Assembly (NCBI GenBank): GCA_900541335.1
Contig: UQJC01000014.1
Span: 1 to 44,020 of the forward strand
DNA: 44,020 nucleotides
Direction: 5' to 3'
From: an uncultured Prevotella sp.
GTDB taxonomy: Bacteria; Bacteroidota; Bacteroidia; Bacteroidales; Bacteroidaceae
Part shown: positions 32,101 through 40,625 of the stretch, one piece after another
Layout of the letters: each line of letters begins with the position of its first letter
Numbering within the stretch: position 1 is the first letter of the stretch
Program-made: the position numbers and the translations under genes
Notes under the pieces: generated by a model
Told to the model about the DNA's origin: nothing
The model's database searches: none
Seen by the model: the letters and a program-made list of their open reading frames with translations, nothing else

Positions 32101-32131
32101 CAAATTTAGACTGATTTTAGGCTCTACAAAA
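32101..32131 (-). promoter_or_regulatory. Promoter of the outer-membrane protein gene
   Basis: On the minus strand TTTTG (32131-32127) is followed after 18 bases by TAAATTTG (32108-32101). Both match the Bacteroidetes -33/-7 pattern; this is the best two-part promoter in the window. It lies 87 bases before the start at 32014. Confidence 0.75.
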
Positions 32132-32461
32132 TGTTAGGCCTTAAATTTATCAAGTGAGAAAGTGGAGAGTACTTAAAAACTTGCATGCCTCGACCGATTT
32201 TATGCAAAAAGAGTGGGGTGGAGCGGAATGTTCTGGCAGAGATGATGGGAATAGGGTAGGGAGATTGGAAGTGTGGACAGGTTTCTTGGCTAATGGGGAG
32301 TTACTTGGGGAAACATCTCTTGGTTGTTGGGAAGGTTGAGGCCAGTCAAGGCTTGTAATCCGAAGCACATTTTTTCTGCTTCTCCCTTTCCGTACCCACT
32401 CTTTTCCGCTGACTTTTAAAGAAAAAGCATAGTTGCCGTGTGTGGAATGAGAAAAAAGCAG
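32132..32461. other. Intergenic region between divergent promoters
   Basis: This 330-base stretch separates the outer-membrane protein promoter (-) from the rplU promoter (+). Reading frames here are short or overlap the promoters, have low-complexity composition and match nothing I know. I see no repeat, tRNA or strong hairpin. Confidence 0.5.
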
Positions 32462-32519
32462 TACTTTTGCACCCGATTTAGAGTCCGACGGGGCCGAACA
32501 AGAGACTGCGGTTGCAGTC
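32462..32519 (+). promoter_or_regulatory. rplU promoter and leader hairpin
   Basis: TACTTTTG (32462-32469) matches TAnnTTTG. The leader of about 80 bases holds a stem GACTGC (32504-32509) - GGTT - GCAGTC (32514-32519). L21 operons in other bacteria carry autoregulatory leaders; a like role here is inferred. Confidence 0.6.
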
Positions 32520-32556
32520 CGCCTCCCGGAAAAATCCGTTTTACAATTCATTTATA

Positions 32557-32874
32557 ATGTACGCAATCGTAGAGATTAACGGTCAGCAGTTCAAAGCAGA
32601 AGAAGGCAAGAAGCTTTTCGTAAACCACATCTGCGGCGCCGAAAACGGCCAGACTGTTGAATTCGCTAACGTTTTGTTGGTTGACAACAACGGCGAAGTA
32701 AAGGTAGGTGCACCTACCGTAGAAGGTGCAAAGGTAGTTTGCGAGGTAGTTTCTCCGCTCGTAAAGGGTGACAAGGTACTTGTTTTCCACAAGAAGCGTC
32801 GTAAGGGCTATCGCAAGCTCAATGGTTATCGTCACCAGTTCACTGAGGTGACTATTAAAAACGTAATTGCTTAA
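32557..32874 (+). CDS. rplU: 50S ribosomal protein L21
   Basis: The 105-residue protein begins MYAIVEINGQQFKAEEGKKL and ends KRRKGYRKLNGYRHQFTEVT plus a short tail; both are L21 signatures. An in-frame ATG 45 bases earlier (32512) lies inside the leader stem and adds non-L21 residues, so 32557 is chosen. L21 binds domain I of 23S rRNA. The rpmA start is 18 bases after the stop, the standard pair. Confidence 0.97.
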   Translation: MYAIVEINGQQFKAEEGKKLFVNHICGAENGQTVEFANVLLVDNNGEVKVGAPTVEGAKVVCEVVSPLVKGDKVLVFHKKRRKGYRKLNGYRHQFTEVTIKNVIA

Positions 32875-32892
32875 TCCTAAAAATTAGAAGAA

Positions 32893-33156
32893 ATGGCACA
32901 CAAAAAAGGTGTAGGTAGTTCTAAGAACGGCCGTGAGTCGGCTTCACAAAGATTAGGCGTTAAGATCTGGGGTGGCCAGACTTGCGTGGCTGGTAACATC
33001 ATCGTGCGTCAGCGCGGTACGGTTCACTATCCCGGTAAGAATGTAGGTATGGGTAAGGATCACACGCTCTTCGCTCTCGTTGACGGCGTGGTTTCTTTCC
33101 ACCGTGGCCAGCGCGACCGTAGCGTCGTAACGGTTACTCCCCAGGCTGAAGCTTAA
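32893..33156 (+). CDS. rpmA: 50S ribosomal protein L27
   Basis: The 87-residue protein starts MAHKKGVGSSKNGRESASQR, the flexible N-terminus that reaches the peptidyl transferase centre, and has NIIVRQRGTVHYPGKNVGMG. It has no cleavable N-terminal extension of the Firmicutes type. It is the last gene of the rplU-rpmA operon and is followed by a terminator. Confidence 0.97.
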   Translation: MAHKKGVGSSKNGRESASQRLGVKIWGGQTCVAGNIIVRQRGTVHYPGKNVGMGKDHTLFALVDGVVSFHRGQRDRSVVTVTPQAEA

Positions 33157-33190
33157 TGCTGGAGTAGATACTACTACAAAAAAGAAATTG

Positions 33191-33225
33191 AGGATATCTC
33201 CCTTCAACGGAGGTATCCTTTTTTT
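33191..33225 (+). terminator. Terminator of the rplU-rpmA operon
   Basis: AGGATATCTCC (33191-33201) pairs with GGAGGTATCCT (33209-33219) as 11 bp with one G-U and a seven-base loop. A T-run (33219-33225) follows. It lies 35 bases after the rpmA stop. Confidence 0.88.
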
Positions 33226-33545
33226 ATATTCTGAGGTGGCTCACCTTTACGTACATGGAGAGAGGGCATTGATGGATTTTCGGCTTACACATGCCATAAC
33301 GAGCAGAGCAACGATACGAAGGATGATGTATAGATTGGGGGTGGCAGGTATAAAAAACTATCTTTTGTTGGTAAACATTTGGGGGAGTATGCGTTATATG
33401 AGTAGGTAAATCAAATATTGCTGTCCGATAAAATGAAATTGTACTCCTTGTATGATAGGTTCTTTCATTGTGCGAATGTGCTGTCCATATTGGTGAGGGC
33501 GATGCGTTATCTTGTTGATAACATTCCCCCGCCTATAGATACGAC
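33226..33545. other. Intergenic region between rpmA and the sulfatase gene
   Basis: No credible gene is seen in this 320-base stretch between convergent genes. One short stem GTTATC-TTGTT-GATAAC (33506-33522) is present. No tRNA or repeat was recognised. Confidence 0.5.
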
Positions 33546-33585
33546 AAAGGGCAAACACGAGGTATGATTCTTGTGTTCGCCCTTT
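33546..33585. terminator. Hairpin terminator after the sulfatase gene
   Basis: AAAGGGC-A-AACAC (33546-33558) pairs with GTGTT-C-GCCCTTT (33573-33585), 12 bp with one mismatch. It lies 58 bases beyond the sulfatase stop. The T-tract on the minus strand is short (CCCTTTG), so efficiency is uncertain. Confidence 0.65.
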
Positions 33586-33642
33586 CTAGTAGGTTGTTGT
33601 TATGGCAGCATGTTTACTGCCAATGAGGTCGTGTCGGGATGA

Positions 33643-35166
33643 TTAGTTCATTTTCATTGCAGCCTGGTCGTCATACTGCTTCTGCAGCTTGACAAGCTCC
33701 TTCTTAAGTTGCTTGGTAATCTTTTCTGTACCAGGCTGACCATAGAGGTTGTGCATTTCCTTCGGGTCTTTATTCAGATTATAGAGTTCCCATTCGTTGA
33801 TGTCGTTGTAGAAGTGAATCAACTTCCAACCATCTGCAGTGCGTACACCATAGTGACGCTTCACACTGTGTTCAGCAGGATATTCATAGAAGTGGTAGTA
33901 CAGACTCTTACGCCAATTCTTCGGGTGCTTGCCTTCGAGTAAGGGCAGGAGCGATATGCCCTGAATGTCCTTGGGAATCGGTGCACCTGCTATGTCAAGG
34001 AAGGTTGGTGCGTAGTCAATATTCTGTACCAATTCCGATATTTCCCCCTTGGCACCACCGGGCAGACGCATGACAAGCGGTGTAGAGAATGATTCCTCAT
34101 ACATGAAACGCTTGTCAAACCATCCATGTTCACCCATGTAGAATCCTTGGTCAGAAGTATAAACAACCAGCGTGGAATCGAGCAGTCCAGTTTCCTTGAG
34201 ATAGTCAAGTGTACGGCCTACATTGTCGTCAAGCGTCTTCAGCACCTTGGCATAGTCACGCATGTAACGTTGGTACTTAAACTCAGCCAGCTCTTTACCC
34301 TTCAGGTTACGGCTGTAGAAGTCAGCAGAAAGAGCGTTGTAGAAGGCATCGTAGGCATTGAGGTCAGTACTGTCCAGGCGATGTGTCATGTTGTGATAAC
34401 TATCGGAGAGTCGGGTTTTTAGGCCGGGACGATCCATCTTTACGTCATAGACAATGTCCATGTGGTCATTGTTTGCAATTTCCATTTCTTGCGTCTTAGC
34501 AGCCTTACGACCTTCGTAGTTGTCGTAGAAATTGTCGGGCAGTGGGAATGTCTTGTCCTCATATTCTCTGAGGTACTTCAATTCCGGCAACCAGTCACGA
34601 TGGCAGGCCTTGTGGTGAATGAAGAGCGCAAAGGGTTTGGAACGGTCACGCTTGTGCTCCATCCAATCGATGGCCTTATCGGTAACGATGTTGGTCATGT
34701 ATCCACGTTCCACTACACGCTTATCATCCATCGTGATGAAAGTGGGATTGTAGTAATCACCTTGTCCGGGTACAATATTCCAAAAGTCAAAGCCAGTGGG
34801 GGTGGTTACGAGATGCCACTTTCCGACAATGGCTGTTTGGTAGCCTGCCTTCTGTAAGAGTTTGGGCATCGTTTGCTGACTGCCGTCAAATACTCCATGT
34901 TCGTTGTTGGTAAATCCGTTTTTATGCGAATGTTTACCTGTGAGCATACAAGCACGGCTCGGTCCTGAGAGCGAATTGGCTACGTAAGAGTTGACAAACT
35001 TTACACCATCAGCTGCAATGCGGTCGAGGTTGGGGGTTTCCACATAGCGGTTGTCATAACAGCTCATCATCTGTGCCGTATGGTCATCAGTCATGATGTA
35101 GACGATGTTGTAGCGCTGTTGGGCAGTAGCAGCAATGGGGAGGAGAAAAAGAGGGAGGAATTTCAT
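33643..35166 (-). CDS. Secreted serine-type sulfatase
   Basis: The protein has 507 residues with a short signal peptide (1-15, FLLPIAATA). The sulfatase active-site motif is S67-G-P-S-R71 followed by ACMLTG; S67 is the residue converted to formylglycine. Metal ligands fit D27 and D28 (IMTDDHT) near the N-terminus and YTSDQGFYMGEHGWFDKR in the second half. Since the site has Ser and not Cys, it needs an anaerobic radical maturase (anSME), not seen in this window. The sequence resembles N-acetylglucosamine-6-sulfatase-type enzymes, suggesting action on mucin or glycosaminoglycan sulfates; the substrate is not proven. No clear TAnnTTTG promoter was found; a GTGCG dyad lies 43 bases upstream. Confidence 0.9.
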   Translation of the reverse strand: MKFLPLFLLPIAATAQQRYNIVYIMTDDHTAQMMSCYDNRYVETPNLDRIAADGVKFVNSYVANSLSGPSRACMLTGKHSHKNGFTNNEHGVFDGSQQTMPKLLQKAGYQTAIVGKWHLVTTPTGFDFWNIVPGQGDYYNPTFITMDDKRVVERGYMTNIVTDKAIDWMEHKRDRSKPFALFIHHKACHRDWLPELKYLREYEDKTFPLPDNFYDNYEGRKAAKTQEMEIANNDHMDIVYDVKMDRPGLKTRLSDSYHNMTHRLDSTDLNAYDAFYNALSADFYSRNLKGKELAEFKYQRYMRDYAKVLKTLDDNVGRTLDYLKETGLLDSTLVVYTSDQGFYMGEHGWFDKRFMYEESFSTPLVMRLPGGAKGEISELVQNIDYAPTFLDIAGAPIPKDIQGISLLPLLEGKHPKNWRKSLYYHFYEYPAEHSVKRHYGVRTADGWKLIHFYNDINEWELYNLNKDPKEMHNLYGQPGTEKITKQLKKELVKLQKQYDDQAAMKMN

Positions 35167-35208
35167 AAAGAAAGATTGTAGGTGTCGGTCAATCGCCTGG
35201 CTGGAGAC

Positions 35209-35221
35209 GTGCGTAACGCAC
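35209..35221. promoter_or_regulatory. Short palindrome upstream of the sulfatase gene
   Basis: GTGCGTAACGCAC has 6-bp arms about one central base. It lies 43 bases upstream of the sulfatase start, between that gene and the glmM terminator, and may be an operator. The evidence is symmetry and position only. Confidence 0.3.
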
Positions 35222-35235
35222 CTATCTGTAATAAA

Positions 35236-35278
35236 GAAAAAGGAATGAAGGATAAAGCATGTACTTTACCCTTCATTC
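35236..35278 (-). terminator. Terminator of glmM
   Basis: On the + strand GAATGAAGG-A-TAAAG (35243-35257) pairs with CTTTA-C-CCTTCATTC (35264-35278), 14 bp with one mismatch. The minus strand exits into CTTTTTCTTTATT. It lies 39 bases after the glmM stop, and makes glmM a single-gene unit. Confidence 0.85.
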
Positions 35279-35316
35279 ATTTTTGGAGTGAATTATAGTG
35301 GAGATTAAGCAGTAGC

Positions 35317-36717
35317 TTATTTCTCAGTCTGCGTCATGTTATAGACAATGTCCATAATCTGCTTGCCGAGTGCATCTGCTTCTTCCATCGTGTGTGCTTC
35401 TGAGTAAACGCGGATGATTGGTTCCGTATTACTCTTGCGGAGGTGTACCCACTTGTCAGCGAAGTCAATCTTCACACCGTCAATGTCCGTTACCTTCTCA
35501 TTCTTGTAGAGATCCTTCACCTTCTGGAGGATAGCAAAGATATCCGTCGTCGGGTCGAGGTCAATACGGTTCTTGGCAATGTAGTATTGGGGAAGTGAGT
35601 CGCGGAGCTCTGAAGCACGCATACCCGTCTTAGCCAAGTGAGTCAGGATGATAGCAATACCTACGAGGGCATCGCGGCCAGAGTGAGCTGCGGGATAGAT
35701 AACACCGCCGTTACCTTCACCACCGATGACAGCACCAGTTTCCTTCATCTTCGTTACCACGTTGACTTCACCTACAGCGGCTGCCGTATAGTTGCAACCA
35801 TACTTTTCGGTTACATCGCGCAGACCGCGAGTTGAGGATAGGTTAGAAACCGTAGGACCAGGCGTGTGCTGGAGGATGTAGTCTGCACAAGCTACGAGTG
35901 TATTCTCTTCACCAAACATAGAGCCGTCCTCGCAAACAAGTGCCAAACGGTCTACATCGGGGTCAACCACAATACCGAGGTCGTGACGACCCTTGCGAAG
36001 GAGGTTGCGGATTTCAGAGAGGTGTTCCTTCAACGGTTCGGGGTTGTGAGCGAAGTCACCTGTAGCTTCCGTGTTGAGGCCGGTAACCTGCGTTACGCCG
36101 AGTTGACCGAGCAACTTGGGAAGAATGATACCGCCGACAGAGTTGACCGTATCGATGGCAACCGTGAAGTGTGCACGACGGATGGCATCAATGTCAACCA
36201 GTTCGAGCTGCTTCACCATTTCGATGTGACGCTGGTCGTAGCTGAAGTTCTTGGTGTAGCAACCGAGGCTATCCACGTCAGCATACTCAAAGTCACAGCT
36301 ATTGGCCTTGCGTACTACTTCTGATGCTTCTTCAGGGGGAAGGAATTCACCCTTCTCGTTGAGGAATTTCAAGGCATTCCACTGACGGGGGTTGTGGCTT
36401 GCGGTAATGATGATACCACCGCAGGCACGCTCCATCGTTACTGCCAATTCCGTAGTCGGGGTGGATGCCAGACCGATGTTGACTACATCAAAGCCCATGC
36501 TCATAAGTGTACCACACACGATGTGGCTTACCATTTCGCCTGAGATACGTGCATCGCGACCTACCACAATCTTGCGACGGAAGGTGCGGTTAACAACCTT
36601 CTCACGAAGGGCTGCATAGGCGGAAACTGACTTTGCAATGTCTACGGGATTGAGTGTATCACCCGTACGGCCACCGATGGTACCTCGGAAGCCTGAGATG
36701 GATTTTATCAGTGTCAT
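35317..36717 (-). CDS. glmM: Phosphoglucosamine mutase (alpha-D-phosphohexomutase family)
   Basis: The protein has 466 residues. The phosphoserine loop is TASHNP with catalytic S107. The metal loop is DPDVDR (D252, D254, D256). The sugar loop is GGEGNGGVIYP and the phosphate loop is RKSNTEPIIRVYSEA. These four loops define the family, and the arrangement fits GlmM, which makes glucosamine-1-phosphate for UDP-GlcNAc and cell wall synthesis. A phosphomannomutase/phosphoglucomutase role cannot be excluded by sight. The gene has its own promoter and terminator. Confidence 0.85.
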   Translation of the reverse strand: MTLIKSISGFRGTIGGRTGDTLNPVDIAKSVSAYAALREKVVNRTFRRKIVVGRDARISGEMVSHIVCGTLMSMGFDVVNIGLASTPTTELAVTMERACGGIIITASHNPRQWNALKFLNEKGEFLPPEEASEVVRKANSCDFEYADVDSLGCYTKNFSYDQRHIEMVKQLELVDIDAIRRAHFTVAIDTVNSVGGIILPKLLGQLGVTQVTGLNTEATGDFAHNPEPLKEHLSEIRNLLRKGRHDLGIVVDPDVDRLALVCEDGSMFGEENTLVACADYILQHTPGPTVSNLSSTRGLRDVTEKYGCNYTAAAVGEVNVVTKMKETGAVIGGEGNGGVIYPAAHSGRDALVGIAIILTHLAKTGMRASELRDSLPQYYIAKNRIDLDPTTDIFAILQKVKDLYKNEKVTDIDGVKIDFADKWVHLRKSNTEPIIRVYSEAHTMEEADALGKQIMDIVYNMTQTEK

Positions 36718-36755
36718 AATATATCTGGGGAGTTGTAAATTACTTTATGTAAGCG

Positions 36756-36763
36756 CAAAGATA
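36756..36763 (-). promoter_or_regulatory. Promoter -7 element for glmM
   Basis: The minus strand reads TATCTTTG followed by C, matching TAnnTTTG, 38 bases before the ATG at 36717. A TTTC lies 19 bases upstream, one mismatch from the -33 TTTG. It shows glmM is not simply read from the aguB operon. Confidence 0.65.
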
Positions 36764-36874
36764 CGGCAAGGCACTCGGATAGGAAAGTGTTTTGCGAAGT
36801 TTTCTTTGCTTTTCTCAAGATTGTTTTTGAGAGTTCAATCTGACACTCATTGCTTCAAGCTCTAGCCTGATGAG

Positions 36875-37774
36875 TTAGTCGATAAATCGATTTGTCAGCG
36901 GGCCAAACTCTTCGATGCGGCGATCGCGCAGGAAGGGCCACCAGCGACGTACATTCTCGCAGCGTTGCTTGTCGATGTCGATGACAACGTTGACTTCCTC
37001 CTCTTTCGGAGCACGGTACAAAAATTCGCCTTGAGGACCTGCAATGAAACTGGATCCCCAGAAGCTGATGCCATTGGTCTGTCCCGAGGGGTCGGGTTCG
37101 TGACCTGTACGGTTAACGGCAATGACAGGTAGCCCGTTGGCTACGGCATGGCCGCGTTGTACAGTGGTCCAAGCTTCGCGTTGTCGTTCCTGTTCTTCGG
37201 GCGTGTCACTGCTTTCATAACCAATGGCAGTAGGGTAGATAAGCAGTTCTGCTCCTTGCAGAGCCATCAGTCGCGCACCTTCGGGGTACCATTGGTCCCA
37301 GCAAACCTGTACGCCCAGACGTCCGACGGAGGTGTCGATGGGTAGGAAGCCCAAATCCCCTGGAGTGAAATAGAACTTCTCGTAATATGCCGGGTCATCG
37401 GGAATATGCATCTTACGGTATTTACCAGCAATAGAACCATCGCGTTCGAAAACTACCGCTGTATTGTGGTAAAGGCCTGCTGCACGGCGTTCGAAGAGTG
37501 AAGTAACGAGTACGATTCCATGTTGGCGTGCTATTTCTCCGTAAAAGTCCGTGCTAGGACCGGGAATAGGTTCTGCCAAATCAAAGAGCTGTGTGTTTTC
37601 AGTCTGGCAGAAGTAAAGCGAATTATGCAGTTCTTGCAATACAACAAGTTGCGCACCTTGTGCAGCTACATCGGCAATGTTGCGAGCAAGCTTTTGTTTA
37701 TTGGCTTCCACATCGGCACAGCAGGTCTGCTGTATGATGCCGACGCGTAGAGTGGTAGAGTTTGAAGTAGTCAT
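36875..37774 (-). CDS. aguB: N-carbamoylputrescine amidase
   Basis: The protein has 299 residues from the ATG at 37774 (MTTSNSTTLRVGIIQQTCCA). The open frame extends to 37891, but that would overlap the aguA end and add residues not seen in the family. It is a nitrilase-superfamily amidase: catalytic E48 (VVLQELHNS), K121 (GKYRKMHIP) and C158 (VQVCWDQWYPEGAR). It converts N-carbamoylputrescine to putrescine, CO2 and ammonia, the step after agmatine deiminase. aguA is immediately upstream (79 bases), which supports this call. Confidence 0.94.
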   Translation of the reverse strand: MTTSNSTTLRVGIIQQTCCADVEANKQKLARNIADVAAQGAQLVVLQELHNSLYFCQTENTQLFDLAEPIPGPSTDFYGEIARQHGIVLVTSLFERRAAGLYHNTAVVFERDGSIAGKYRKMHIPDDPAYYEKFYFTPGDLGFLPIDTSVGRLGVQVCWDQWYPEGARLMALQGAELLIYPTAIGYESSDTPEEQERQREAWTTVQRGHAVANGLPVIAVNRTGHEPDPSGQTNGISFWGSSFIAGPQGEFLYRAPKEEEVNVVIDIDKQRCENVRRWWPFLRDRRIEEFGPLTNRFID

Positions 37775-37853
37775 TGTGAAAAAAGTAGGAATGAGGAAGG
37801 AATAAGAGAATGGTATGGAAGGAGGTTGTGCTTCAGTAGAGCTTCTGGTTTGT

Positions 37854-38975
37854 TTATGCCATGACCCCACGCGGATATTGCATGGTGGCACAGTGTAATG
37901 AACCGTGTTGACGAATCAGGGCTTGACAGTCCACTCCGACAATATCGTGTGAGGGGAAAGCTTGGCTAAGGGCGTGTGCTGCTTCTTCATCATGGTGTGG
38001 TTGGTTATAGGTTGGATAGAGTACAACACCATTCAGTACGAGGTAGTTGGCATACGTTGCCGGTAGACGCTCGCCGTCTTCATCATAGACAGCATCGGGC
38101 CAAGGAAGTGCAACCAGTCTGTAGGGAGCTCCCTGTGGTGTACGGAATGCCTGCAACTCTTGTTCCATCAAGCTGAGTTCCTGGTAGTGTTCGTCATTCG
38201 GGTCGGTACATTTCACATAAGCAATCGTATCATTCGGACAGATGCGTGCCAGGGTGTCTACATGGGAATCGGTGTCGTCACCTGCCAAATAGCCATGTTC
38301 CAACCAAAGGAAATGGTGAAGCCCTAATCGTTCGCCCAAGAGAACTTCAATGTGTGCTCGGTCGAACTGTGGATTACGATTGGGATTGAGCAGACATTCT
38401 GCTGTTGTAAGTAAAGTACCCTTACCATCAGTCTCAACACTACCACCTTCGAGAATGAAGTCAAGGCAGTCTACATACTTGCCGTGCAACGTATCTTTTA
38501 GTCGCGCATTGATGGCATTATCAAGTGAAGCTTCGAATTTGCCACCCCAGCCGTTGAAGGTAAAGTCAAGCAATTCGTTACCTTCCTGGCTTACAACCGT
38601 TAGAAATGCGTGGTCGCGCGCCCATGTATCATTGGTCGGACAGCTAAAATAGCGGATGTTTTGCGTAGCGCGTTGAGGAAGTTTTTCTTCAAGCAGTTTG
38701 CGTACAGATTCCGTGTCGGGGGCAACAATGAGAAGGGGTTCGCGTATGGCGATTTCGTAGGCCAGACGCAGGTAGCAGGCTGTAACTTCTTCGAGCATAT
38801 AGGCCCAATCTGTTTCAGCATGTGGCCAGGTGAGTTGCACTCCGCTTTGCGGATACCATTCGGGAGCCAGTGTACGATGGTGCAATAGGGCTATATCTTC
38901 GGATGCCCCTGATTGATTGAATACCAATGTGTTGAAATCGTTTTGAGTAGATGAAGGGGTAAAATGTAAAGCCAT
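37854..38975 (-). CDS. aguA: Agmatine deiminase
   Basis: The protein has 373 residues. It shows the agmatine deiminase signatures EWYPQSGVQLTWPH, CPTNDTWARDHAF, FNGWGGKFEAS, ILEGGSVETDGKGTLLTT and DDTDSHVDTLARI. The nucleophile is C362 in GSLHCATMQYP near the C-terminus. It belongs to the peptidyl-arginine deiminase fold; no signal peptide is present, so it acts in the cytoplasm on agmatine, giving N-carbamoylputrescine and ammonia. It starts 20 bases after the 5'-nucleotidase stop and is followed by aguB. Confidence 0.95.
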   Translation of the reverse strand: MALHFTPSSTQNDFNTLVFNQSGASEDIALLHHRTLAPEWYPQSGVQLTWPHAETDWAYMLEEVTACYLRLAYEIAIREPLLIVAPDTESVRKLLEEKLPQRATQNIRYFSCPTNDTWARDHAFLTVVSQEGNELLDFTFNGWGGKFEASLDNAINARLKDTLHGKYVDCLDFILEGGSVETDGKGTLLTTAECLLNPNRNPQFDRAHIEVLLGERLGLHHFLWLEHGYLAGDDTDSHVDTLARICPNDTIAYVKCTDPNDEHYQELSLMEQELQAFRTPQGAPYRLVALPWPDAVYDEDGERLPATYANYLVLNGVVLYPTYNQPHHDEEAAHALSQAFPSHDIVGVDCQALIRQHGSLHCATMQYPRGVMA

Positions 38976-38995
38976 AAGAGAGAACTGAAAAGGGG

Positions 38996-40582
38996 TTAGA
39001 GCTTACGACCGCGCAGATAGTTAATAAAGGCATCGGTCGTAGCGGGCATACCTGATGTCTTGACTTCCTGTTGGGGAGGAAAGAATTCAGGAGAATAACC
39101 GTCACCTCCCGTTGTGATAAACTCATCGGTAACCAGATAGTACTTCTTTTTGGGCTGGAGTACACACTGTTTGCCGTCAGGTGACTGGTAAATTAAAGCC
39201 GTCACTTGATTATTGGCGTTTTGCACAACTTTGAGTGGATCAATTTGCAGGTAGCCGTAGCGGCGGTTATTCTTGCCGAAGTTGACCAGTTTCATCAGTT
39301 GTTCACCCGTGAGTTGGTAGACTTTCAGTGAATTGGCAAAGGGGAGAGCCTCTCCCACATCGAGCACCGTGATTTTGCCTTGGGGAAGTCCGGCACGGAT
39401 ACTGCCGAAATGGCTGCAACCAATGACGACTGTATTAGGGTCTAACTTAGCAGCTTGGCGGTAAGCATGGGCGAAAGCTTGACAGATGAGGCTACCCACT
39501 TCCGTTTGACGGAACTTATAGTTTCGGTCATGCTCCATGGGGTGAGCTGAATAGGTCAAAACTTCGCCCAAAGGTGTACCTCCCTCCGTTCGGGTGTATT
39601 GCAACAAGGAGTCGATTTGAGTTTGCAGACGAGCCGGCTCTTTCTCCAGTACTTGTTTGGGAGTAACCTTGATAAGTTGGGGCTCGATGGCTGTGACGCG
39701 CATGGTATTGGGGTCGACTGTGCAGAGTAACATGGCAATGTGTTCGCCATGCCAGCCTCCCTGTACGATGGGGTAGCGCGCCTCGTTGATGTAGCCTTTT
39801 ACTTCTTTGTGACTGTGTGCAGACAGTACACCGTCCCAAGTTGGGTCGTTGAGTTGGCTCAGACGGATAGCGTCTTTATCGTCCCAAACAGGTTGACCGT
39901 TTTCGTTCATGCGGCTTCCGATGTGTGTAAGGAGTAAGCGCAGATTGGCATCTGTTATCAGGGAAGCTTCGGGGAGTTTCATCACCGAATCCAGAACGGC
40001 AGGGTAATTACCGTCAAAGTCCAAACCGCCAAGTTTCCGTTTGCTGGCTTGTTGGGGAGTGGAGGAAGCGATGAGACCTGTAAAGGCTATGCGAAACTTC
40101 TTGCCATTAGGCAATTCGATAGTCTCCGTTGCTACGGGCTGACAGAAATCGGGAATGCACCCTTCCTTTACGTTACGTACGTTCGAGGCTACATAGGTCA
40201 AGTCCCATTGGGCTGGGCGAAGCGGACTGTTTTCCCACTTCGCAGCCAAACGCCGTTGTCCGTCATCAAACTCATGATTGCCCAGAGCTGAAATGCGGAT
40301 GCCCAAGTCATTGAAAAATACGGGAAGCAAGGCTCCGTGAGTTGCATTATAGAAGTAACTGCCTCCGAAGTTATCACCAGCGGCTACCGTTACATGATAA
40401 GGGTAGACACGCTTCAGCGAGTCGAGGGTTTGCTTCACAGCTGGTGCTCCGGGAATTCCTTTACTATCATTGCGTACAAAGCCTGCATGGAAGTCGTTGA
40501 GCGAGAATACTGCTACTTTGACTTGGGCTTGAAGACTGAGCGTGCTGAGGCTGAGAGCGGCTAGAAGAGTGCTGAGTTTCAT
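38996..40582 (-). CDS. Secreted 5'-nucleotidase/2',3'-cyclic phosphodiesterase family protein
   Basis: The protein has 528 residues starting MKLSTLLAALSL, a signal peptide that is cut after SLQA. An upstream start (40675) would add 31 residues before that signal and overlaps fkp, so it is rejected. The N-terminal metallophosphatase domain has LNDFHAGF, AAGDNFGGSY, GNHEFDDG, LLTHIGSR and SAHSHKEV. The C-terminal 5'-nucleotidase domain has GEALPFANSLKVYQLTGEQ and FITTGGDGYSPEF. It dephosphorylates nucleotides in the periplasm or at the surface; the substrate is not known. It lies 43 bases after fkp and 20 before aguA. Confidence 0.92.
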   Translation of the reverse strand: MKLSTLLAALSLSTLSLQAQVKVAVFSLNDFHAGFVRNDSKGIPGAPAVKQTLDSLKRVYPYHVTVAAGDNFGGSYFYNATHGALLPVFFNDLGIRISALGNHEFDDGQRRLAAKWENSPLRPAQWDLTYVASNVRNVKEGCIPDFCQPVATETIELPNGKKFRIAFTGLIASSTPQQASKRKLGGLDFDGNYPAVLDSVMKLPEASLITDANLRLLLTHIGSRMNENGQPVWDDKDAIRLSQLNDPTWDGVLSAHSHKEVKGYINEARYPIVQGGWHGEHIAMLLCTVDPNTMRVTAIEPQLIKVTPKQVLEKEPARLQTQIDSLLQYTRTEGGTPLGEVLTYSAHPMEHDRNYKFRQTEVGSLICQAFAHAYRQAAKLDPNTVVIGCSHFGSIRAGLPQGKITVLDVGEALPFANSLKVYQLTGEQLMKLVNFGKNNRRYGYLQIDPLKVVQNANNQVTALIYQSPDGKQCVLQPKKKYYLVTDEFITTGGDGYSPEFFPPQQEVKTSGMPATTDAFINYLRGRKL

Positions 40583-40625
40583 AAAGAAAATGTGTTGGTT
40601 GGCTATGAATAATGTGTGGGACGGT

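Noticed and set aside
32150..32551. Minus-strand frame of 133 codons before rplU
   Set aside because: It covers the rplU promoter and leader and has a low-complexity Ser/Pro-rich product with no known domain.
33188..33409. Small plus-strand frame after rpmA
   Set aside because: It begins inside the rpmA terminator stem and shows no similarity to a known protein.
33226..33545. Possible tRNA or small RNA gene
   Set aside because: No cloverleaf or T-loop motif was found in this or any other gap.
37775..37891. Extended N-terminus of aguB
   Set aside because: It would overlap the aguA stop and add 39 residues not found in N-carbamoylputrescine amidases.
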